64,000 nt of DNA from Aquariibacter albus (GCF_014145335.1 NZ_JACIVI010000001.1:1178001-1242000); one strand, 5' to 3'; positions 1 to 9,344 are shown, numbered from the stretch's first letter. A program made the numbers and translations. Notes: generated by a model not told the origin, from the sequence alone.

Positions 1-1921
1 GCTTGGCCAGGCTGCGGTGGGCCAGGATGGTGGCCGGCAGCGGGTGGTCGGCGGCCAGCTTCTCCAGCACCTCCTCGTCGGTGGACGGCGCGCCGCTGGC
101 GGTCTTCTTCAGCACCGGCAGCTTCTGCTGGCTGAACAGGATCTCGCCGATCTGCTTGGGGCTGCCCAGGTTGAAGGGCTGGCCCGCCAGCTCGTAGGCC
201 TTGGCCTCCAGCGCGAGCATGCGCTCGGCCAGCTCGCGGCTTTGCTGGCCGAGCAGGGCGCTGTCGATCAGCACGCCGTGGCGCTCGATGCGCTGCAGCA
301 CGCGCGAGGCCGGCATCTCGATGCGCTCGTAGACCTCGCGCAGCCGCGGCGCCTGCTGGAGCTGCGGCCACAGCACCTGGTGGACGTGCAGCGTCATGTC
401 GCTGTCCTCGCCCGAGTAGCGGGTGGCGGTGTCGAGGTCGACCTGGGCGAAGGGAATCTGCTGCGCCCCCTTGCCGGCCACCTGCTCGTAGCTCAGGCCC
501 GTGCGATTGAGGTGGCGGCTGGCCAGGCTCTCCAGGCTGTGGGCCTTGTGGGCTTCGAGCACATAGCTCTGCAGCAGGGTGTCGTGGGCATAGCCGGCGA
601 CCGTGAGGCCGTGGTTGGCGAAGACATGCTGGTCGTACTTGATGTGCTGGCCGAGCTTGGCGCGGGCCGGGTCTTCCAGCCAGGGACGCAGGCGGTCCAG
701 CACGGCCTGCAGCGGGAGTTGCTCAGGCGCACCGGGGTAGTCGTGGGCCAGGGGGATGTAGCAGGCCTCGCCCGGCTGCACGCTGAAGGACAGGCCGACG
801 ATGCGGGCACGCAGGCTGTCCAGGCTGTCGGTCTCGGTGTCCAGCGCGACCAGCTCGGCGGCCTGGAGGCGGGCGAACCAGCGCTCGAAGGCCTCCCAGC
901 TGGTGATGCATTCATGCACCGGTGTGCCGATGGGCGGGATGAGGGGCGCCGCGTCGGCGGCGTCGGCCGCGGGAGGCGTCGCCGGGGCGGCCTCGCCCTC
1001 GGCAGGCGTGGCTGCCGGCGAGGCGGGCGCCACGGCCGGCAGCTCGACGCCCAGCGCGCCGGCCAGCTCCTTGCCCCAGGTCCTGAAGCCATGGCGGGCG
1101 TAGAAGTCGAGCAGGGCCTCGGCTGGTGCGTCCTGCCAGACCAGGCCGTCCCAGGCCGGCCAGCCGGGCAGGCTGGGCGCCAGGTCGCAGTCGCACTTGA
1201 CGGTGACCAGGCTGCGGGCGGTGGGCAGCCAGTCCAGGGCCTCGCGCAGCTTCTCGCCGGCCACGCCCTTGATGGAAGGGGCCGCGGCGATGACGCCGTC
1301 GAGCGAGCCATGCTCGGCAATCCACTTGGCCGCCGTCTTGGGGCCGACCTTCTCCACGCCGGGCACGTTGTCCACGGCATCGCCCATGAGCGTCAGGTAG
1401 TCGACGATGCGTTCGGGCGGCACGCCGAACTTGGCCTGCACGCCGTCCGGGTCCAGGCGTTCGCCACTCATGGTGTTGATGAGGCTGACGTGGACGTCGA
1501 CGAGCTGGGCCAGGTCCTTGTCGCCGGTGGAGATGACGACCGTCTCGCCGCGCGCGGCCGCCGCGCGGGCCAGGGTGCCGATCACGTCGTCGGCCTCGAT
1601 GCCGGGCTGCACGATGACCGGCCAGCCGAGCAGGCGCACCACCTCGTGGATGGGCTCGATCTGGCGCCGCAGGTCCTCGGGCATGGCGCTGCGCTGGGCC
1701 TTGTAGGCGGGATAGAGCGCATCCCGGAAGGTCGGGCCGGAGGCGTCGAAGACGCAGGCGGCATGGGCGGCCGGAAACTGCTCGCGCAGGCGCTTGAGCA
1801 TGGCGACCATGCCGTGCACGGCGCCGGTGGGCAGTCCGCCGGGGCCGCGCAGGTCCGGCAGGGCGTGGTAGGCGCGGTAGAGGTAGCTGGAGCCGTCGAC
1901 CAGCAGCAGGGAGGTGCTCAT
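1..1921 (-). CDS. polA: DNA polymerase I, N-terminal two thirds (cut by window start)
   Basis: Replicative gap-filling and repair polymerase. About 640 residues are present, starting with MSTSLLLVDGSSYLYRAYHA at the ATG at 1921. The N-terminal 5' nuclease is recognisable by the VFDASGPTFRD and AYKAQR segments. The 3'-5' proofreading exonuclease is intact in its first motif (LDTETD, Asp361 and Glu363) and has an exo III-like YSGEDSD. The beginning of the polymerase domain is also inside; the rest, with the active-site carboxylates, lies beyond position 1. An Ala/Pro-rich linker of about 30 residues joins the two nuclease domains. The gene is transcribed away from the DUF2782/thrB genes, an arrangement I know from other Burkholderiales. 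Confidence 0.95.
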   Translation of the reverse strand, partial: MSTSLLLVDGSSYLYRAYHALPDLRGPGGLPTGAVHGMVAMLKRLREQFPAAHAACVFDASGPTFRDALYPAYKAQRSAMPEDLRRQIEPIHEVVRLLGWPVIVQPGIEADDVIGTLARAAAARGETVVISTGDKDLAQLVDVHVSLINTMSGERLDPDGVQAKFGVPPERIVDYLTLMGDAVDNVPGVEKVGPKTAAKWIAEHGSLDGVIAAAPSIKGVAGEKLREALDWLPTARSLVTVKCDCDLAPSLPGWPAWDGLVWQDAPAEALLDFYARHGFRTWGKELAGALGVELPAVAPASPAATPAEGEAAPATPPAADAADAAPLIPPIGTPVHECITSWEAFERWFARLQAAELVALDTETDSLDSLRARIVGLSFSVQPGEACYIPLAHDYPGAPEQLPLQAVLDRLRPWLEDPARAKLGQHIKYDQHVFANHGLTVAGYAHDTLLQSYVLEAHKAHSLESLASRHLNRTGLSYEQVAGKGAQQIPFAQVDLDTATRYSGEDSDMTLHVHQVLWPQLQQAPRLREVYERIEMPASRVLQRIERHGVLIDSALLGQQSRELAERMLALEAKAYELAGQPFNLGSPKQIGEILFSQQKLPVLKKTASGAPSTDEEVLEKLAADHPLPATILAHRSLAK

Positions 1922-1971
1922 GCCGGCATTGTCGATGCCGCACCGTGGCGGGGGGCCGTCGGGGGGGCTCC

Positions 1972-1977
1972 TACAAT
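1972..1977 (+). promoter_or_regulatory. Possible -10 hexamer TACAAT
   Basis: TACAAT lies 8 bases before the ATG at 1985, in the short gap divergent to polA. No convincing -35 hexamer sits at the usual spacing, so this is only a candidate, and a transcript from it would be nearly leaderless. Confidence 0.25.
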
Positions 1978-1984
1978 CCGGGCC

Positions 1985-2491
1985 ATGCGCGCTCACCCCC
2001 ACCCCACCCGCCGTTCGTCCGCTCCGCTGCCGGCCGGCCCGGGCCGGGTGATCCTGCACCGGCTCGGTCAGGGCCTCTTCGGCGCCCTGCTGCTGCCGGC
2101 CCTGGCCCAGGCGGCCGACCTGACGGCCCCGCCGCGGCTGGCCGACCGGCCGGCCCAGGCCGTGCCGGCGCCGGCCGCCGCCGTTGCAGCCAGTGCGCCC
2201 GCGCCGCGCCACCGGGTGACCCGCGCCAGCCCGGGCGACAGCGACAGCGGCCCGACCGGCGACCGCCGCGAACCGCGCATCGAGCGCCGCGTCGTCGAGG
2301 ACGACGCCGCCCGCATCGAGGAGCTGCGCGTGCGCGGCGCGGTGCAGCGCATGACGGTCACGCCCAAGGGCGGCGGTCCGATCCAGCAGCCCTACGAGAT
2401 CCAGCCGACCGACGCCGGCCGCGATTTCGGCGAAGGCCCCAGCCTCAGCCGCACCGGCGGCCAGCGCACCTGGCGCGTCTTCTCCTTCTGA
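1985..2491 (+). CDS. Probable DUF2782 family protein
   Basis: A 168-residue protein of unknown function. The N-terminus is basic and then hydrophobic (FGALLLPALAQAADL), which looks like a signal peptide, so export to the periplasm is likely. A low-complexity Ala/Pro segment follows. The conserved-looking core begins at RRVVEDDAARIEELRVRG and ends with a YEIQPTD segment, the pattern I associate with DUF2782. The ATG at 1985 was chosen because the open frame upstream of it is only the antisense shadow of polA. It stands between polA and thrB, the usual place for this family in betaproteobacteria. The family name is from memory of the motif and is not certain. Confidence 0.7.
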   Translation: MRAHPHPTRRSSAPLPAGPGRVILHRLGQGLFGALLLPALAQAADLTAPPRLADRPAQAVPAPAAAVAASAPAPRHRVTRASPGDSDSGPTGDRREPRIERRVVEDDAARIEELRVRGAVQRMTVTPKGGGPIQQPYEIQPTDAGRDFGEGPSLSRTGGQRTWRVFSF

Positions 2492-2549
2492 GCGGCGCTG
2501 CGCGCGCCGCCCGGACTGTTTCTGCCCACGTTCCCAGGACCTGCCACGC

Positions 2550-3542
2550 ATGGCCGTGTTCACCGAGGTCGGCTTCGACGCCGCCGCCGCGCTCATCGCC
2601 CGCCTCGGGCTCGGCCGGCTCACCGAGCTGCAGCCCATCGCCGCAGGCATCGAGAACACCAACTACTTCGTCGTCAGCGAGCGCGACGGGCAGCGGCTCG
2701 ACCATGTGCTGACCGTCTTCGAGCGCCTGAGCGCCGAGCAGCTGCCCTTCTACCTGGAGCTGATGCGCCACCTGGCGCGGCGTGGCCTGCCGGTGCCCGA
2801 GCCCAAGGCGGATCCCGAAGGCCGCATCCTGCTGAGCCTGGCCGGCAAGCCGGCCGCCGTGGTGGACCGCCTGCGCGGCAAGAGCGTGATGGCGCCGCAG
2901 CCCCTGCACTGCGCGCAGCTCGGCACCCTGCTGGCCCGCATGCACGGGGCCGTGCAGGACTTCCCGCTGCAGCAGCCCAATCTGCGCGGCCTGGCCTGGT
3001 GGGAAGCCACGGTGCCGCTGGTGCGGCCGCACCTGGCCCCGGAACAGCTCGCGCTGATCGATGCGGAGCTGCGTTTCCAGCAGGCCCTGGCCGCCTCGGC
3101 AGACTACGCCGCGCTGCCGCGTGGCGCCGTGCATGCCGACCTGTTCCGCGACAACGCCATGTTCGACGACGGGCCAGCCGGCCCGCAGACACGGTTGTCG
3201 GGCTGCTTCGACTTCTACTTCGCCGGCTGCGACAGCCTGGGCTTCGACCTGGCCGTCTGCCTGAACGACTGGTGCATCGACACCGCCACCGGTCGGCTCG
3301 ATCCGGCCCGCAGCGAGGCCCTGCTGGCCGCCTACGAAGCCGTCCGGCCGCTGGGCGCTGAAGAGCGTGCGCTGCTGCCGGCCCTGCTGCGCAGTGCGGC
3401 GATGCGCTTCTGGATCTCGCGGCTCTGGGACTACCACCTGCCGCGCGAAGCCCACATGCTGACCCCGCACGACCCGCGCCACTTCGAGCGCGTGCTGCGC
3501 GAGCGCATCGCCAGCCCCTGGCCGGTGGCGGTGGCGGCATGA
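2550..3542 (+). CDS. thrB: Homoserine kinase (aminoglycoside phosphotransferase-like type)
   Basis: Phosphorylates homoserine to O-phosphohomoserine in threonine synthesis in the cytoplasm. The 330-residue length and the ATP-binding start (GIENTNYFV) match the APH-fold ThrB of proteobacteria, which is unrelated to the GHMP-type ThrB of E. coli. The Brenner-type catalytic loop is visible as HADLFRDNAMF and the metal-binding segment as GCFDFYFAGCD. The stop overlaps the start of the next gene by four bases (ATGA), so the two are probably translated together. Threonine synthase and homoserine dehydrogenase are not in the window. Confidence 0.93.
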   Translation: MAVFTEVGFDAAAALIARLGLGRLTELQPIAAGIENTNYFVVSERDGQRLDHVLTVFERLSAEQLPFYLELMRHLARRGLPVPEPKADPEGRILLSLAGKPAAVVDRLRGKSVMAPQPLHCAQLGTLLARMHGAVQDFPLQQPNLRGLAWWEATVPLVRPHLAPEQLALIDAELRFQQALAASADYAALPRGAVHADLFRDNAMFDDGPAGPQTRLSGCFDFYFAGCDSLGFDLAVCLNDWCIDTATGRLDPARSEALLAAYEAVRPLGAEERALLPALLRSAAMRFWISRLWDYHLPREAHMLTPHDPRHFERVLRERIASPWPVAVAA

Positions 3543-4348
3543 AGCTGCGTCAGGTGCGTCCGCTGCAGGGCCTGCGCTGGGTCCGTGCGGGTTTCGCCGC
3601 CTTCGGCGCGCAGCCCATGGCCTATTCGGCCCAGCTCGGCGTGGCGGGCCTGGTGCTGCTGCTGATCAGCATGCTGCCGGGCGGGCCGCTGCTCTCGATC
3701 GCTCTGCTGCCCCTGCTGAGCTGGGGCTTCACGGTGTCGGGCCGCGAGCAGGCCGCCGGGCGCCGCGTGCCGGCCCTGCCCTGGCAGGCCGCGCTGCGCG
3801 ACCCGCGCCAGCGCCGCGGCTTTGCCGCGCTGGGCCTGCTCTACGCGGCCCTGACCTTCGGCAGCAGCCTGCTGGCCGATGCGATCGACGGCGGCCGATT
3901 CAATGCCTTCGTCGACCAGCTGGCCCGGGAATCGGCCGGGGGTGGCGGCACGCTGGACGCCAGCGGCCTGGAAGGCACGATGGCCCTGCGCATGCTGCTG
4001 CTGGGTGCGGTCTCGCTGGTGTTCTGGCATGCGCCCGCCCTGCTGGTCTGGGGCCGCCAGACGGTCGCGCAAGCTCTTTTCGGCAGCGTGCTGGCCTGCT
4101 GGCGCGGCCTGGGGGCCTACCTGCTGATGGGCCTGGGCTGGTTCCTGCTGCTGCTGGTCTGCCTGGCCCTGGTGCAGCTGCTGCTGCTTGCGCTGGGCCT
4201 GGTCCAGGCGGCCAGCCTGGCGGCGCTGCCGGCCGGCATGGCCTTCTCGACGGCCTTCTACGCCTCGATGTGGCGCGTGTACGCGGACAGCTTCGAGGAG
4301 GAGGCTTCCGCCGCCGCGGAGCCTCCGGCGCCGGCTCAGTCGGCCTGA
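3539..4348 (+). CDS. BPSS1780 family membrane protein
   Basis: A 269-residue inner-membrane protein of unknown function. The opening residues, with RPLQGLRWVRAGFAAF, match the start I know from the BPSS1780 family of betaproteobacteria. At least five hydrophobic segments are visible: around residues 35-65, 92-110, 145-165, 180-200 and 205-235. The C-terminus is acidic and Ala-rich. It overlaps thrB by four bases, so it depends on the same transcript, although no metabolic link to threonine is known to me. Its last 13 bases overlap the end of the convergent DUF3579 gene. Confidence 0.8.
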   Translation: MKLRQVRPLQGLRWVRAGFAAFGAQPMAYSAQLGVAGLVLLLISMLPGGPLLSIALLPLLSWGFTVSGREQAAGRRVPALPWQAALRDPRQRRGFAALGLLYAALTFGSSLLADAIDGGRFNAFVDQLARESAGGGGTLDASGLEGTMALRMLLLGAVSLVFWHAPALLVWGRQTVAQALFGSVLACWRGLGAYLLMGLGWFLLLLVCLALVQLLLLALGLVQAASLAALPAGMAFSTAFYASMWRVYADSFEEEASAAAEPPAPAQSA

Positions 4349-4665
4349 GGAGGCTCCGGCAGCAGGCAGGCCTCGGTGGTCTGCAGGCGGTTGTCGCGGG
4401 CGAAGCTCATCACGAAGTCCCAGGCACGCGGCTCCAGCTCGCGCAGCGCTTCGTTGACGACCACGCATTTCACGCCGCCCATCACCGTCGGCACGCAGTA
4501 GGGCGAGTAGCCGAGGTGTCCCCCGCGGCCTGCGGGCGCCCGGCCCGGACGGAAGCTGCTCATCGCGCCGGCGAGTCGTTCGGACCAGTCGCTGGGGCGG
4601 AAGGTGCGACCTTCGGTCGTCTGACCGAGGATGACGATTTCGCGGGGGGCGTCGGGATGGGGCAC
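4336..4665 (-). CDS. DUF3579 domain-containing protein
   Basis: A 109-residue cytoplasmic protein of unknown function, restricted as far as I know to betaproteobacteria and relatives. The family signature is plain: REIVILGQTTEGRTFRPSDW near the N-terminus, GGHLGYSPYCVPT in the middle and GGVKCVVV followed by WDFVMSFARDN near the end. The frame stays open further upstream, but that part has no family character. I therefore place the start at the GTG at 4665, just before the conserved block, giving the normal family length. It converges on the BPSS1780 gene with a 13-base overlap. Confidence 0.82.
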   Translation of the reverse strand: MPHPDAPREIVILGQTTEGRTFRPSDWSERLAGAMSSFRPGRAPAGRGGHLGYSPYCVPTVMGGVKCVVVNEALRELEPRAWDFVMSFARDNRLQTTEACLLPEPPQAD

Positions 4666-4975
4666 GGTCGGGTGAGACAGGTAAGGCGTGCGGCGCGGTG
4701 GCGCCACGGGCCCCGGAAAGCAGGTGGGCTTGGATCGGGACAGCCGGGCATTCTCGCGCAGACCGGCACGACCTTGCGCAGTGCAGCAACGCCTGTGCCA
4801 CACGACGCCACACTCGGCCGCCCGGGCTGCGGGCCGGACAGGCTGGGGTAAGCGTCCCGGCTTTGGCACGTTCCGCGCCGCTTTCGTCAAGGCAGGCTGC
4901 AGCGGGCTGTCACGGGCGGTCCGGGTCGCGCTTCGTAGAATCGCTCGCTTGTCCGACGATCCGGAGCGCCGCCGA
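4666..4975. other. Divergent intergenic region before argD
   Basis: About 310 bases between the divergent DUF3579 gene and argD. A TAGAAT hexamer at 4936-4941, about 35 bases before the argD ATG, is a plausible -10 element, but I see no good -35 at 16-18 bases. I see no ARG-box-like palindrome, hairpin or RNA gene. The open frame that crosses it on the plus strand has no family character and is an upstream extension of argD. Confidence 0.4.
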
Positions 4976-6193
4976 ATGAACGCCCCCGAACGCCTCGCCC
5001 CGACGGCGATGCCCCATGTGCTGAACACCTACGGGCGCCTGCCGGTCGCGCTGTCCCATGGCCGCGGCTGCACGGTCTGGGACACCGAGGGCCGCGAATA
5101 CCTCGATGGCCTGGCCGGCATCGCGGTCAACACCCTGGGCCATGCCCATCCGCGCCTGGTGGCGGCCCTCGCCGACCAGGCCGGCAAGCTGATCCACACC
5201 AGCAACTACTACGCGATCCCGCTGCAGGAGCAGCTGGCCGCCAAGCTCTGCGAGCTCTCGGGCCTGACCGGCGCCTTCTTCTGCAACTCGGGCCTGGAGG
5301 CCAACGAGGCGGCGATCAAGATCGCGCGCAAGCATGGCGTCGACCAGGGCATCGAGGCCCCCGAGATCCTGGTCTTCGACAAGGCCTTCCACGGCCGTTC
5401 CCTGGCCACCCTGTCGGCCACGGCCAATCCCAAGGTGCAGCAGGGCTTCGGCCCGCTGGTGCCGGGCTTCGTGCGCGTGCCGCTGAACGATCTGGCGGCG
5501 ATCGAGACGGTCGCTGCGCAGCGGCCCGGCGTGTGCGCCGTTTTCCTGGAGACGGTGCAGGGCGAAGGCGGCATCCATCCCGCCCAGCTCGATTTCCTGC
5601 GCGAACTGCGCGCGCTCTGCGACCGCAAGGGCTGGCTGCTGATGCTCGACGAGGTGCAGTGCGGCATCGGCCGCACCGGCCAGTGGTTCGCCCACCAGTG
5701 GGCCGGCATCCAGCCGGACGTGATGCCGCTGGCCAAGGGCCTGGGCTCGGGCGTGCCCATCGGCGCGGTGGTCTGCGGCCCCAAGGCCGTGAAGGTGCTG
5801 CAACCGGGCAACCACGGCACGACCTTCGGCGGCAACCCGCTGGCCATGCGGGCCGCCCTGGAGACGATCGCGGTGATGGAGGACGAGGGCCTGCTGGCGA
5901 ATGCCGCGGCCGTCGGCGCGCACCTGAAGGGCTCTTTGACGCGCGAGCTGGCCGGGCTGGCCGGCGTGGTCGAGATCCGCGGCACGGGCTTGATGCTGGG
6001 CATCGAGCTGGACCGCCCCTGCGGCGTGCTCCTGCAGCAGGCCCTCGACGCCGGCCTGCTGATGAGCGTGACCGCCGACCGCGTGATCCGCCTGGTGCCG
6101 CCGCTGATCCTGACGGTGGCCGAGGCCGACCGCCTCGTCGCGCTGCTGGTGCCGCTGATCCGCGCCTTCCTGAGCGCGCCGGCCGCGGCCTGA
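4976..6193 (+). CDS. argD: Acetylornithine aminotransferase
   Basis: PLP-dependent transaminase of arginine synthesis; it converts N-acetylglutamate semialdehyde and glutamate to N-acetylornithine and 2-oxoglutarate. The 405-residue length is normal for the family. The substrate-binding start (NTYGRLPVALSHGRGCTVWD), the FFCNSGLEANEAAIK block, the cofactor-binding LDEVQCGIGRTGQWF and the Schiff-base lysine in PLAKGLGSGVPIGA are all present. The ATG at 4976 was preferred to the longer open frame because the extra residues have no family character. The argF gene follows after 42 bases on the same strand, so the two form an arginine operon. Confidence 0.94.
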   Translation: MNAPERLAPTAMPHVLNTYGRLPVALSHGRGCTVWDTEGREYLDGLAGIAVNTLGHAHPRLVAALADQAGKLIHTSNYYAIPLQEQLAAKLCELSGLTGAFFCNSGLEANEAAIKIARKHGVDQGIEAPEILVFDKAFHGRSLATLSATANPKVQQGFGPLVPGFVRVPLNDLAAIETVAAQRPGVCAVFLETVQGEGGIHPAQLDFLRELRALCDRKGWLLMLDEVQCGIGRTGQWFAHQWAGIQPDVMPLAKGLGSGVPIGAVVCGPKAVKVLQPGNHGTTFGGNPLAMRAALETIAVMEDEGLLANAAAVGAHLKGSLTRELAGLAGVVEIRGTGLMLGIELDRPCGVLLQQALDAGLLMSVTADRVIRLVPPLILTVAEADRLVALLVPLIRAFLSAPAAA

Positions 6194-6235
6194 GCGCCGC
6201 GTCAACCTGACCCTGGCCCCCGAGCCCCTCGCCCG

Positions 6236-7201
6236 ATGAAACCCGGCAAGAGCCTGATCAAGCACTACCTGCAGTTCAAGGACCTGCGCGCGGAGGAGTA
6301 CGCCTACCTCTTCGGCCGCGCCGCGGTCATCAAGCAGCGCTTCAAGAACTACGAGAAGTACACGCCGCTGGCCGACCGCACCCTGGCCATGATCTTCGAG
6401 AAGGCCAGCACCCGCACCCGCGTGAGCTTCGAAGCCGGCATGTACCAGCTCGGCGGCTCGGTCGTGCACCTGACGACCAGCGGCAGCCAGCTCGGCCGCG
6501 ACGAGCCCATCGAGGACAGCGCCCGCGTCATCAGCCGCATGGTCGATCTGGTGATGATCCGTACCTACGAGCAGGCCAAGCTCGAAGGCTTCGCCGCGCA
6601 TTCGCGCGTGCCGGTGATCAACGGCCTGACCAACGAGTACCACCCCTGCCAGATCCTGGCCGACCTCTTCACCTGGCTGGAGCATCGCGGCGGCACGACC
6701 CGCGCCGGCATGCCCGACATCGGCAGCCTCAGGGGCCGTGTGGTGGCCTGGGTCGGCGACGGCAACAACATGGCCAACACCTGGCTGCAGGCGGCCGAGA
6801 TCTTCGGCTTCACCGTCCATGTCAGCACCCCGAGCGGCTACGAGGTCGATCCGGCGGTGGCCGGCGTGCGCGACCCGGGCTGCTTCAAGGTCTTCAAGGA
6901 CCCGATGGATGCCTGCCGCGGCGCCGACCTGGTCACCACCGACGTCTGGACCAGCATGGGCTGGGAGGCCGAGAACGAGGCCCGCAAGGCCGCCTTCGCC
7001 GACTGGTGCGTGGACGCCGAGATGATGGCCGTGGCCCAGCCCGACGCCGTCTTCATGCACTGCCTGCCTGCCCACCGCGGCGAGGAGGTGGCGGCCGAGG
7101 TCATCGACGGCCCGCAGAGCGTGGTCTGGGACGAGGCCGAGAACCGCATGCACGTGCAGAAGGCGCTGATGGAGTTCCTGCTGCTCGGGCGCATCGGCTG
7201 A
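6236..7201 (+). CDS. argF: Ornithine carbamoyltransferase
   Basis: Transfers the carbamoyl group from carbamoyl phosphate to ornithine to make citrulline, the sixth step of arginine synthesis. The 321-residue sequence has the carbamoyl-phosphate signature STRTR (in FEKASTRTRVSFE), the ornithine-side HPCQ (in NEYHPCQILADL), a GDGNN motif, and the HCLP loop near the C-terminus (FMHCLPAHRGEEV). The 42-base gap after argD and shared strand indicate one operon. I see no sign of truncation or unusual substitution. Confidence 0.96.
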   Translation: MKPGKSLIKHYLQFKDLRAEEYAYLFGRAAVIKQRFKNYEKYTPLADRTLAMIFEKASTRTRVSFEAGMYQLGGSVVHLTTSGSQLGRDEPIEDSARVISRMVDLVMIRTYEQAKLEGFAAHSRVPVINGLTNEYHPCQILADLFTWLEHRGGTTRAGMPDIGSLRGRVVAWVGDGNNMANTWLQAAEIFGFTVHVSTPSGYEVDPAVAGVRDPGCFKVFKDPMDACRGADLVTTDVWTSMGWEAENEARKAAFADWCVDAEMMAVAQPDAVFMHCLPAHRGEEVAAEVIDGPQSVVWDEAENRMHVQKALMEFLLLGRIG

Positions 7202-7236
7202 GCCCCCGGTCCGCCCCCCCTGCCGAGGTCCTCGCG

Positions 7237-8466
7237 ATGAACCCCCTGAACCGGTCTGCACCGGCCCTCTCGATCCGGCAGTTGCTGATCTGCGGGGCGG
7301 CCATCGTCACGCTCAGCATGGGTGTGCGCCACGGCTTCGGCCTGTGGCTGAGCCCGATCACGATGGAGCGCGGCTGGACGCGCGAGACCTTCGCCTTCGC
7401 CATGGCCGTGCAGAACCTGGTCTGGGGCCTGGCCGGCCCGCTGGTCGGCCTGCTGGCCGACCGGCACGGCGCGCTGCGCGTGCTGAGCGCAGGGGCCCTG
7501 CTCTACGCCCTGGGCCTGGCCGGCATGGCCCTGGCGGGCGCGCCGACCGCCTTCCTGCTCAGCAGCGGCGGCCTGATCGGCCTGGCCCAGGCCGGCACGA
7601 CCTATGCCGTGGTCTACGGCGTGATCGGCCGCAATGTGCCGGCCGAGCGCCGCTCCTGGGCCATGGGCCTGACGGCGGCGGCCGGCTCCTTCGGCCAGTT
7701 CCTGATGGTGCCCCTGGCCAGCGGCTTGATCGACCGCCTGGGCTGGCAGCAGGCGCTGCTGCTGCTGGCCGGCTCGGTGCTGCTGATCCTGCCGCTGGCC
7801 TGGGGCCTGCGCGAAGCGCCGCGCCCGGCCGGCGCCGCGGGGGGGCCGGCTGCCCAGGGTGCGGGCGCCGCGATCCGCGAAGCGCTCGGCGAACGCCGCT
7901 TCCTGCTGCTGACGGCGGGCTACTTCGTCTGCGGCTTCCAGGTGGTCTTCATCGGCGTGCACCTGCCGAGCTACCTGCGCGACCACGGCCTGGGCCCCGA
8001 GGTGGCCACCGGCGCACTGGCCCTGATCGGCCTGTTCAACGTGATCGGCACCTACGTCGCCGGCCTGATCGGTCAGCGTCATTCCAAACCGCGGCTGCTG
8101 GCGGCCATCTATGCGCTGCGCTCGGTGGTGATCGTCGTCTTCCTGCTGGCGCCGCTGAGCGCCTTGAGCGTCTACCTGTTCGCCGCGGCCATGGGCCTGC
8201 TGTGGCTGTCCACGGTACCGCCGACGAATGCCCTGGTTGCGCAGATCTTCGGCGTGCGGCACCTGTCGATGCTGGGTGGCACGGTCTTCCTGTCGCACCA
8301 GCTCGGCAGCTTCCTCGGGGTCTGGCTGGGCGGCTGGCTCTATGACCACCAGGGCCGCTACGACAGCGTCTGGGGCCTGTGCATCGCGCTCGGCGTGCTC
8401 GCCGCGCTGCTCAACCTGCCGGTGCGCGAGACGCCGCTGGCACGGCTGCGGCCGGCCGCCGGCTGA
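7237..8466 (+). CDS. MFS transporter
   Basis: A 409-residue secondary transporter of the major facilitator superfamily with about twelve hydrophobic segments. The region after the second membrane segment contains GPLVGLLADRHG, the typical MFS loop 2-3 motif. A short polar loop near residues 200-215 divides the two halves. The opening (MGVRHGFGLWLSPITMERGW) resembles MFS proteins of the oxalate/monocarboxylate group, but the substrate cannot be read from the sequence. It lies 35 bases after argF and may be cotranscribed. The ATG at 7237 was chosen over a longer open frame that is an argF shadow. Confidence 0.85.
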   Translation: MNPLNRSAPALSIRQLLICGAAIVTLSMGVRHGFGLWLSPITMERGWTRETFAFAMAVQNLVWGLAGPLVGLLADRHGALRVLSAGALLYALGLAGMALAGAPTAFLLSSGGLIGLAQAGTTYAVVYGVIGRNVPAERRSWAMGLTAAAGSFGQFLMVPLASGLIDRLGWQQALLLLAGSVLLILPLAWGLREAPRPAGAAGGPAAQGAGAAIREALGERRFLLLTAGYFVCGFQVVFIGVHLPSYLRDHGLGPEVATGALALIGLFNVIGTYVAGLIGQRHSKPRLLAAIYALRSVVIVVFLLAPLSALSVYLFAAAMGLLWLSTVPPTNALVAQIFGVRHLSMLGGTVFLSHQLGSFLGVWLGGWLYDHQGRYDSVWGLCIALGVLAALLNLPVRETPLARLRPAAG

Positions 8467-8472
8467 GCCGCG

Positions 8473-8661
8473 ATGCAGCGCTCGGCGAGGTCCTTGTCGC
8501 GGCGGCAGTCGCTGCCCCGGCCGCTGCGGCTGCGGGGTGCGCTGCGGGGCACGCTGCTGGGCGGCCTGCTGGTCGCCCTCGTGCTGCTGGCCACCCTGCT
8601 GGCCTGGCTGCAACCGGGGGTGATCATGAGCCTGGGCAGCCGCCTGATCGCCTGCTTCTAG
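8473..8661 (+). CDS. Possible 62-residue single-span membrane protein
   Basis: A short open frame that fits between the MFS and methyltransferase genes on the same strand, six bases after the MFS stop. It has an Arg-rich start followed by one strongly hydrophobic segment (LLGGLLVALVLLATLLAW, about residues 29-46), so a positive-inside single-pass protein is possible. There is no clear Shine-Dalgarno sequence and I recognise no family. In such GC-rich DNA a chance frame of this size is not rare, so it is a weak call. Confidence 0.3.
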   Translation: MQRSARSLSRRQSLPRPLRLRGALRGTLLGGLLVALVLLATLLAWLQPGVIMSLGSRLIACF

Positions 8662-8701
8662 CCTCCCGCCGGCGATCCCTTCCCGCGCCCCACCGCCTCC
8701 C

Positions 8702-9295
8702 ATGAGCCTGCCGCCCCTCCGCCCTGCCGAGCCCCATGCCGCGCTGCAGGCGCCCTCGCCCTGGATCACCCGCTGGGCCGCCGGGCTGCCCCCCGGCGCC
8801 CGGGTGCTGGATCTGGCCTGCGGCCGTGGCCGGCATGCACGCTGGCTCGCCGCGCGGGGCTTGCAGGTCACCGCGCTTGATCGCGATGCCGAAGCCCTGG
8901 CGGGCCTCGCCGGGCTGCCCGGCCTCCAGCCGCTGCAGGCCGACGTGGAAGACGGCCCCTGGCCGCTGGCCGGCGGAGCCTTCGACGCGATCGTCGTGAC
9001 GAACTACCTGTGGCGACCGCTCTGGCCCGCCCTGCTGGCCTGCCTGGCCCCGGGCGGTCTGTGGCTGCACGAGACCTTCGCGCTCGGCCACGAAGCCCTG
9101 GGCCGGCCCAGCCGGCCGGACTTCCTGCTGCGCCCGGGCGAGCTGCTGGCCGTGGCGGCCTCCGCCGGGCTGCAGGTGCTGGGCTACGAAGACGGCCTGC
9201 TGGACGGTCCGCCGCGCCGCATCCAGCGCATCGCCGCAGCCCGGCCCGAGGCCGACACCGCCCCGGCGCGCGCGCGCCGGCTCGACGCCGCCTGA
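8702..9295 (+). CDS. Class I SAM-dependent methyltransferase
   Basis: A 197-residue soluble methyltransferase. The SAM-binding motif I is clear ([16 protein letters not shown], about residues 36-51), followed by the acidic end of strand 2 (VTALDRD) and a motif IV-like [14 protein letters not shown] later [10 protein letters not shown] segment fits strand 5. There is no extra substrate-binding domain and the acceptor is unknown; small proteins of this type are often listed as tellurite-resistance-like methyltransferases, which says little about function. It stands alone between the MFS gene and dapA. Confidence 0.82.
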   Translation: MSLPPLRPAEPHAALQAPSPWITRWAAGLPPGARVLDLACGRGRHARWLAARGLQVTALDRDAEALAGLAGLPGLQPLQADVEDGPWPLAGGAFDAIVVTNYLWRPLWPALLACLAPGGLWLHETFALGHEALGRPSRPDFLLRPGELLAVAASAGLQVLGYEDGLLDGPPRRIQRIAAARPEADTAPARARRLDAA

Positions 9296-9344
9296 GCCGG
9301 CCGCCCGGGCCGCGCGCCTTGCCGAAGGCGTGGACGCTGCTGGC

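Noticed and set aside
17-1943. Long open frames on both strands across the polA region
   Set aside because: Shadows of polA: high third-position GC leaves several frames open. Only the minus-strand frame starting at 1921 gives the polymerase I sequence; the rest are Arg/Ala/Pro-rich nonsense.
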